Assembly: GCF_900111935.1 (NCBI RefSeq)
Contig: NZ_FOYN01000004.1
Span: 124,001 to 188,000 of the forward strand
Direction: 5' to 3'
Source of the DNA: Halorubrum sodomense
GTDB lineage: Archaea; Halobacteriota; Halobacteria; Halobacteriales; Haloferacaceae
DNA: 64,000 nucleotides
The notes under the pieces are model-generated. The model did no database searches. It was not told the origin of the DNA and saw only the letters and a program-made list of their open reading frames with translations. The stretch's first letter is position 1. Every line of letters starts with the position of its first letter. Of this stretch, positions 61,746 to 64,000 are shown in pieces. A program made the position numbers and the translations under genes.

Positions 61746-62069
61746 ATGCTCGCGCTGTTCGGGTTCGGCAGCCTCCTCGCCTTGGTCGCGTTCCACACGT
61801 TCCTCGCCGGGGTCGCGACCCGATTCTTTCGGATTCAGCTCTCGACGTCGTGGGGATCCGTCGTGTACACGCTCGTGTTGACGCCAGTGCTGTTGTTCGT
61901 CTCGACGATCGTCTTCACGGGCGTGCTCGGCGTCGGGACCGGGATCGACGTCGGGAGTTCGACGATCCTGCTGTCGCTGCTGGTCGCGCTCCCGCTGGCG
62001 CTGGGCGTCGCGATCGACTACCTCTACGTCCCGTCGCCAGAGGAGTACGAACTGCCGGACACGCGCTGA
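61746..62069 (+). CDS. Small three-helix membrane protein
   Basis: 107 residues with transmembrane segments at about 2-24, 36-60 and 68-90 and a short polar tail (YVPSPEEYEL). No family named, though the pattern is that of conserved haloarchaeal proteins. Confidence 0.7.
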   Translation: MLALFGFGSLLALVAFHTFLAGVATRFFRIQLSTSWGSVVYTLVLTPVLLFVSTIVFTGVLGVGTGIDVGSSTILLSLLVALPLALGVAIDYLYVPSPEEYELPDTR

Positions 62070-62116
62070 GGGACTCGCGAACAGGGATCTCAGCGTTCGA
62101 GCGAACCGGAGGCCTC

Positions 62117-62710
62117 TCAGCGTTCGACGAGGTCCGCGACGACTTCCTCGACGCGAGCGACCACGTCCTCTGGCGCGCGCGTCGCGTCGACCCGGTGGAA
62201 CCGGCCGGGGTCGGCGTCGATGAGGCGCTCGTAGTTGTCGCGAACGGCCGCGAGGTAGCCGTCTCGCTCGAACTTGTCGGTCCGGCCGGCGCGCTCGGCC
62301 GCGGTCTTCGGATCCAGATCGAGGTATATCGTCGCGTCCGGCGGGCGGGAGAACGCGGCGTGGATCCCGCGGACGTACTCCACGGGCCGCTCGATCCCGG
62401 CGTCGGCGCGCGCGAGCGTCGCCCCCTGATAGGCGAACCGAGAGTCCGAGTAGCGGTCGGCTATCACCAGGTCGCCGTCGGAAAGCGCCGGCCGCACGGT
62501 CTCCGAGAGGTGGTTCGCGTGGTCGGCGGTGTACAGGAACAGCTCCGCGAGCGGGTCGGCCTCCGGGTCGCCCATCGACCGCGCCACCGCCTCCCCGTAC
62601 CAGCTGTCGGTGGGTTCGCGGGTGAACGTCGCGTCGGGGTACACGTCGTGGAGCGCCTCCCAGACGGTCGTCTTGCCGCTGCCGTCGAGCCCCTCCAGCG
62701 TGATCAGCAT
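62117..62710 (-). CDS. tmk: Thymidylate kinase
   Basis: 197 residues. P-loop [11 protein letters not shown], the DR motif in [15 protein letters not shown], and the LID-like [12 protein letters not shown]. Phosphorylates dTMP to dTDP. Convergent with the small membrane protein gene. Confidence 0.93.
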   Translation of the reverse strand: MLITLEGLDGSGKTTVWEALHDVYPDATFTREPTDSWYGEAVARSMGDPEADPLAELFLYTADHANHLSETVRPALSDGDLVIADRYSDSRFAYQGATLARADAGIERPVEYVRGIHAAFSRPPDATIYLDLDPKTAAERAGRTDKFERDGYLAAVRDNYERLIDADPGRFHRVDATRAPEDVVARVEEVVADLVER

Positions 62711-62879
62711 GGTGGCGTTCCGCCGCCGCGACGAATAAACGACCCGGGTCGCGGCGGCGCAGTCCGGGGCGCCTCGCCGCGAGCGCGACGCCCGTCCGAC
62801 CGCCCTTTTTAGTGACCGCTCCCCGAACGGCGGGCATGGTCGTCGACTCAGCGGTCGGTCGCGCGCTCGGAGGGGTCGG

Positions 62880-64000
62880 ATGGTAGCGATCGCCGTCTCG
62901 TTCGCTCGCGTGGCGGGCGCGCTGGTGTTGGTCGCGCTGAACGGCTTCTTCGTCGCCTCGGAGTTCGCGTTCGTCAGGATCCGGGCCACCTCGGTCGACC
63001 AGCTGGTCGAGGACGGGACGGCCGGCGCGGAGACGCTCCAGGAGGTGATGACCAACCTCGACGACTACCTCGCGGCGACCCAGCTCGGGATCACGCTCGC
63101 GTCGCTCGGGCTCGGGTGGATCGGCGAGCCCGCGGTCGCGGCGCTCATCGAACCGGTCCTCGGGGGGATCCTGCCGCAGGGGGCGGTCCACCTCGTCGCG
63201 TTCGCGATCGGGTTCTCCGTCATCACGTTCCTCCACGTCGTCTTCGGCGAACTGGCGCCGAAGACGATCGCCATCGCGCAGGCGGAGCGGATCTCGCTGC
63301 TGCTCGCGCCGCCGATGCGGCTGGCGTACCTGATCTTCTCGCCCGGCATCGCGGTGTTCAACGGCACCGCGAACGCGTTCACGAGCCTGATCGGCGTGCC
63401 GCCCGCCTCCGAGAGCGACGAGACGCTCGAAGAGCGGGAGATCCGGCGCGTGCTGGCCCGATCAGGTGAGGCCGGCCACGTCGACGAGTCCGAGGTCGCG
63501 ATGATCGAGGGCGTCTTCGAGCTCGACGACACCGCGGCCCGCGAGCTGATGGTCCCCCGCCCCGACGTGGTCTCGCTGCCCGCGGACGCGTCGCTGGCGG
63601 CGATCCGCGAGACGGTCCTCGACGTGGGGCACACGCGGTACCCGGTCGTCGGGAGCGACGACGCCGACCGCGTCGTCGGCTACGTGGACGTGAAGGACGT
63701 GCTGCGCGCGACCGAAGAGGACGACGCCGACGCCACCGCGGGGGACCTCGCGCGCGAGATACTCGTGGTCCCGGAGACGACGAGCGCGAGCGACCTCCTC
63801 GTCCAGTTCCGCGACGAGCGCCGACAGATGGCGGCGGTGATAGACGAGTGGGGCGCCTTCGAGGGGATCGCCACCGTCGAGGACGTCGCCGAGGCGCTGG
63901 TCGGCGACCTCCGGGACGAGTTCGACGTCGCCGAGCGCCGCCACACGATCCGGCGGACCGGCGACCGGACGCACGAGGCCGACGGGTCCGTCGCGCTCGT
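62880..64000 (+). CDS. CNNM/HlyC-CorC-family transporter-like protein, truncated by the window end
   Basis: The first 373 residues are visible. An N-terminal DUF21/CNNM membrane domain (about 1-165, four helices, with [14 protein letters not shown]) is followed by a CBS pair (about 180-330: [23 protein letters not shown], then a second module ending [15 protein letters not shown]). The CorC_HlyC C-terminal domain begins near 345. Proteins of this type are linked to Mg2+/Co2+ efflux. Confidence 0.9.
   Translation, partial: MVAIAVSFARVAGALVLVALNGFFVASEFAFVRIRATSVDQLVEDGTAGAETLQEVMTNLDDYLAATQLGITLASLGLGWIGEPAVAALIEPVLGGILPQGAVHLVAFAIGFSVITFLHVVFGELAPKTIAIAQAERISLLLAPPMRLAYLIFSPGIAVFNGTANAFTSLIGVPPASESDETLEEREIRRVLARSGEAGHVDESEVAMIEGVFELDDTAARELMVPRPDVVSLPADASLAAIRETVLDVGHTRYPVVGSDDADRVVGYVDVKDVLRATEEDDADATAGDLAREILVVPETTSASDLLVQFRDERRQMAAVIDEWGAFEGIATVEDVAEALVGDLRDEFDVAERRHTIRRTGDRTHEADGSVAL

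Overview
The window is chromosome (or large replicon) of a halophilic archaeon of the class Halobacteria, most likely Halorubrum or a close relative. Most of it has very high GC with acidic, Asp/Glu-rich proteins, TATA-type archaeal promoters often about 26-30 bases from the start codon (leaderless mRNAs), haloarchaeal DUF families, and archaeal enzymes such as TrmY. The genus is an inference from gene content and the dispersed repeat type.

Region 1 (1-9355) is AT-richer and is the right-hand part of an integrated element. It ends in a tyrosine integrase (7678-8844), a small winged-helix protein and a displaced 3' fragment of a tRNA-His(GTG) gene (9313-9355), the expected att half-site. The intact tRNA-His and the left end should lie left of the window. 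The cargo is defence-like. A four-gene overlapping operon (929-3613) encodes a TIM-barrel protein resembling tRNA-guanine transglycosylases, a CD-NTase cyclic-nucleotide synthase, a SLATT two-helix membrane effector and a further membrane protein: a CBASS-like system with two unexplained genes. A TrmB/PLD-like regulator is divergent from it. A DUF7342 HTH plus TumE-like toxin-antitoxin pair and several orphan proteins follow.

Region 2 (about 9360-15450) is a second, mixed-composition patch. It has a TnpB-only IS605/IS1341-type element with a small overlapping ribbon-helix-helix gene, an HPP-plus-UspA membrane protein, a HAD phosphatase, a CPBP protease and a DUF433/PIN-like toxin-antitoxin module bracketed by 14-base direct repeats.

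Region 3 (about 15500-64000) is high-GC core genome. Metabolic genes are asd, a fused 3-hydroxyacyl-CoA dehydrogenase/enoyl-CoA hydratase, pyrF, tmk, a carotenoid oxygenase, penicillin acylase and pirin. Nucleic-acid genes are an AlkA-like glycosylase, an orphan Dam-like methylase, trmY, TatD, and tRNAs Val(CAC) and Pro(CGG). Transporters and membrane proteins include MFS, a Na/Ca exchanger family member, TVP38-like, GtrA and CNNM-like proteins. There are many haloarchaeal conserved proteins. Two architectures stand out: a 1358-residue HEAT-repeat/pentapeptide-repeat/K+ channel fusion (52623-56699) and a NUDIX-like/eIF2B-like fusion divergent from a RimK ATP-grasp/aspartyl-protease-like fusion.

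Two diverged copies of one structured intergenic repeat (16871-17213 on +, 57204-57490 on -) share a 20-base core and have long stems whose two arms change together between copies. This suggests a selected RNA or cruciform structure rather than junk sequence.
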